Positions 6,489 to 8,211 of a stretch of DNA of 8,211 nucleotides are shown one piece after another (position 1 is the stretch's first letter; every line of letters begins with the position of its first letter). Origin of the DNA: Puniceicoccaceae bacterium (GTDB taxonomy: Bacteria; Verrucomicrobiota; Verrucomicrobiia; Opitutales; Coraliomargaritaceae); assembly GCA_011522825.1 (NCBI GenBank), contig WTIG01000002.1, positions 11,505 to 19,715 on the forward strand, read 5' to 3'. The notes below the pieces were generated by a model. The model worked only from the letters and a program-made list of their open reading frames with translations, did not search any database and was not told the DNA's origin. The position numbers were made by a program, and so were the translations under genes.

Positions 6489-7091
6489 ATGAACGAAGAT
6501 CCTTTGATAATACTGATTTATTGTGCGATTGCTATCTATATAGCCAATATTTACCGAGCAGATATAAAAGATTTTGTTGCTGGTGAACCAAATGTTAAAG
6601 CACTACCTGGAGCAAAGCCAACAAATGGCTTGTTGATTTTTGCTTCTGTATTGGGGGCTTTAGTCCTATTAGGCAATGCAGTGGTTGGCGAATATGCTCT
6701 AGGTATAGTTGAAGCTCAGAGTGAAATGGTCTGGTTTTTTGTGTTCGCTTCAATTTCGGCAGGTGTGATCGAAGAGGTAGTATTTCGAGGTTATTTGGTG
6801 GTGCAAAATCGAGGGCGTAATGCACTTGTCTTAAGCTGCTTAGGATTCTCTCTAGTTTTTGCTTTGGTGCATGGATATTTATGGTCTATGGAAGATGGCT
6901 TTGCCTGGAATTTCACAGTGCAGGGAATTTTCAATACTTGGATCTTATTTTTTAATTCAGTCTGTTTTTATGCATTGCGTTTTGGCCCTTGGAATGCGAA
7001 CCAGTCGATCTTGCCTTCGATCATTGCTCATATGGTTCTTAACCTAGGAGTCTTTGGGGTGAAACTAGCGCAGGGCTATATAGTTTTTTAG
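6489..7091 (+). CDS. CPBP-family intramembrane metalloprotease (Abi/Rce1-like)
   Basis: CPBP proteins are multi-pass membrane glutamic/metallo-type proteases related to eukaryotic Rce1 (CaaX prenyl protease 2); bacterial members act in bacteriocin self-immunity, protein processing or unknown roles. The 200-aa protein has about five or six hydrophobic segments (roughly 6-22, 47-66, 79-97, 111-130, 144-163 and 175-198). It carries all three motifs: EEVVFR (95-100, the EExxxR box), FALVH (124-128, FxxxH) and HMVLN (181-185, HxxxN), so it should be catalytically competent. Substrate cannot be inferred: no bacteriocin or prenyltransferase gene is nearby. It follows the dUTPase by 24 bp without a Shine-Dalgarno sequence. 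Its stop overlaps that of the convergent M3 peptidase. Confidence 0.9.
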   Translation: MNEDPLIILIYCAIAIYIANIYRADIKDFVAGEPNVKALPGAKPTNGLLIFASVLGALVLLGNAVVGEYALGIVEAQSEMVWFFVFASISAGVIEEVVFRGYLVVQNRGRNALVLSCLGFSLVFALVHGYLWSMEDGFAWNFTVQGIFNTWILFFNSVCFYALRFGPWNANQSILPSIIAHMVLNLGVFGVKLAQGYIVF

Positions 7092-8211
7092 GCTAGGATG
7101 CCGTCTCTTTTTAAGAGCGCATCTGTGGATGGCTTACGTCCCATAAAGTCTTGAAAAAGCTTATAGGGATCTTCGGAGTTTCCTTTTGCCAGTATTGTAT
7201 CCCTAAAAGCTAGGCCAGTTTCGGAGTTTAGCAGTCCCTCATTTTGGAATCGCGTAAAGGCATCGGCATCCAAGACTTCAGCCCATTTATAGGAATAATA
7301 GCCTGCAGCATAACCCGTTGTGCTACTGAACAAGTGCCCAAAGTTACAAATAATAGGGCGGGTAGGTGTGCTGAAATTAAAATGATAGTCTTTGAGTCGG
7401 TCTTTTAAGTAGCTATCAATCGCTTGGCTTTGATTTAAGGCCCAATCTCTATGTAAATCTAAGTCGAGTTTAGCTAAACTTAATTGTCGCATGGTACCCA
7501 TTGCCTTGAAATGGTTTTTGCAAGCTTGCATTTTTTCAAAGAGTGCTTCGGGGATGGGTTCATCTGTTTGGTAATGTCTTGCAAATAGGTCTAGGCTTTC
7601 TCGTTCCCAGCACCAGTTTTCCATTATTTGTGAAGGTAATTCGACGAAGTCCCAAGCGACATTGACTCCGTTTAATGAAGGAACCTCTACGGTACCACAT
7701 AAGTGATGCAACAAATGTCCAAATTCATGAAAGATAGTTTCGACTTCATGGTGGGTTAAAAGCGAAGGGGTATCTTTCAATGCAGGGGTTAAATTGCCGC
7801 AGATCAGCCCTAGGTGAGGTGTATGCTTCCCAGTTCTTGAACCAGTGCGTAAATAGTTCATCCATGCACCGCTTCGCTTACTTTCTCTTGGGTGCCAATC
7901 TGCATAAAAGCTACCTAATAAAGCATGGGTCTGTTTGTCATATAAATTATACAGTTTTACATCTGGATGCCAAACTTCTGGAAGTTGTTTCGGGTTAGAT
8001 GCTAGACCATTAGAAGCTTTGGGGTCTATGTAGATGGCTTCTACGGATTCGATAGATAAATTAAAGAGTTTTTCACAGATGGAAAACAGTCCATCAATGA
8101 CTTTATCGATTGGGAAATAAGGTCGAAGAGCCTCTTCATCAAATTGGTAATGTTCTTTCTGATGTTGTTCTGACCAATAACCTACGTCCCAAGGTTCGAG
8201 TGCCTTGTCTT
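7088..8211 (-). CDS. prlC: M3-family zinc oligopeptidase (PrlC/OpdA type), C-terminal part
   Basis: M3A peptidases (oligopeptidase A, thimet oligopeptidase) degrade short peptides in the cytoplasm, including cleaved signal peptides. The frame is open to the right edge, so 373 C-terminal residues of an expected 680-700 are visible; an ATG at 7859-7861 is internal, because the reading continues upstream as LLGSFYADWHPRESKRSGAW. Near the edge LEPWDVGYWSE and RPYFPIDKVIDGLF are typical of the family. The zinc site is HEFGH (7715-7729), with the third ligand Glu at 7640-7642, 25 residues after the second His as in thimet oligopeptidase. The substrate-binding GH...GYAAGYYSYKW segment is at about 7285-7339. 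The protein ends in KRDGILA with TAA. The gene converges on the CPBP gene and overlaps it by 4 bp. Confidence 0.95.
   Translation of the reverse strand, partial: DKALEPWDVGYWSEQHQKEHYQFDEEALRPYFPIDKVIDGLFSICEKLFNLSIESVEAIYIDPKASNGLASNPKQLPEVWHPDVKLYNLYDKQTHALLGSFYADWHPRESKRSGAWMNYLRTGSRTGKHTPHLGLICGNLTPALKDTPSLLTHHEVETIFHEFGHLLHHLCGTVEVPSLNGVNVAWDFVELPSQIMENWCWERESLDLFARHYQTDEPIPEALFEKMQACKNHFKAMGTMRQLSLAKLDLDLHRDWALNQSQAIDSYLKDRLKDYHFNFSTPTRPIICNFGHLFSSTTGYAAGYYSYKWAEVLDADAFTRFQNEGLLNSETGLAFRDTILAKGNSEDPYKLFQDFMGRKPSTDALLKRDGILA

Noticed and set aside
7062..7089. AAACTA...TAGTTT stem followed by T's at the end of the CPBP gene as an intrinsic terminator
   Set aside because: The stem is only 6 bp and mostly A+T with a 13-base loop; too weak to call.
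6093..7091. dUTPase plus CPBP (Abi-like) gene as a phage remnant or defence/immunity cassette
   Set aside because: No integrase, structural phage genes, toxin or bacteriocin genes, attachment-site repeats or composition shift are visible; the flanks are housekeeping genes.
7088..7861. M3 peptidase as a short 257-aa protein starting at the ATG at 7859-7861
   Set aside because: The same frame continues upstream to the window edge with clear family-specific sequence, so the ATG is internal.
7780..7998. A 72-codon plus-strand frame inside the M3 peptidase region
   Set aside because: It is antisense to a well-conserved stretch of the peptidase (FYADWHPRESKR region) and has no recognisable features.

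Overview
The window looks like ordinary chromosomal core sequence from a moderately AT-rich, rod- or ovoid-shaped, peptidoglycan-making bacterium. No phage, transposon, CRISPR, rRNA or tRNA signal was found. The wording of several proteins (MreB, TyrRS, the M3 peptidase) and the linkage murA-ruvB-rlmB-tyrS-mreB suggest the PVC group, perhaps a Verrucomicrobiota/Opitutae-type marine bacterium. This is an impression from remembered family sequences, not a computed assignment.

Left block (about 1-5885, all minus strand, so read right to left): a 174-aa highly charged protein of unknown function, murA (first committed step of peptidoglycan synthesis), ruvB (Holliday-junction motor), a short SpoU/RlmB-type rRNA 2'-O-methyltransferase, tyrS (tyrosyl-tRNA synthetase) and mreB (cell-shape actin). 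Just past mreB is a candidate start of the next gene, probably mreC, cut by the window edge. Gaps are 15-92 bp and all genes point the same way, so much of the block may be one transcription unit. A TATAAT-like box in the 92-bp tyrS-mreB gap may give mreB its own promoter.

Middle (5886-6092): a 207-bp AT-rich divergent intergenic region. It should hold the promoters of the minus-strand block and of the plus-strand pair, and it contains three spaced inverted repeats.

Right block: on the plus strand, a dimeric-type (all-alpha, MazG-superfamily) dUTPase is followed 24 bp later by a CPBP-family intramembrane protease. Convergent to them is the C-terminal half or so of an M3-family oligopeptidase (PrlC/OpdA type) that runs off the right edge. 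The protease and peptidase genes overlap tail-to-tail by 4 bp.

The points most worth a second look are the uncharacterised protein ahead of murA, which has a coiled-coil-like helix, an RNase E-like amphipathic segment and an Arg/Lys/Asn-rich tail; a TyrRS with Thr in place of the first His of its HIGH motif; a SpoU methyltransferase lacking the usual N-terminal substrate domain; and the near absence of Shine-Dalgarno sequences. I see no clear evidence of a new multi-gene system here.
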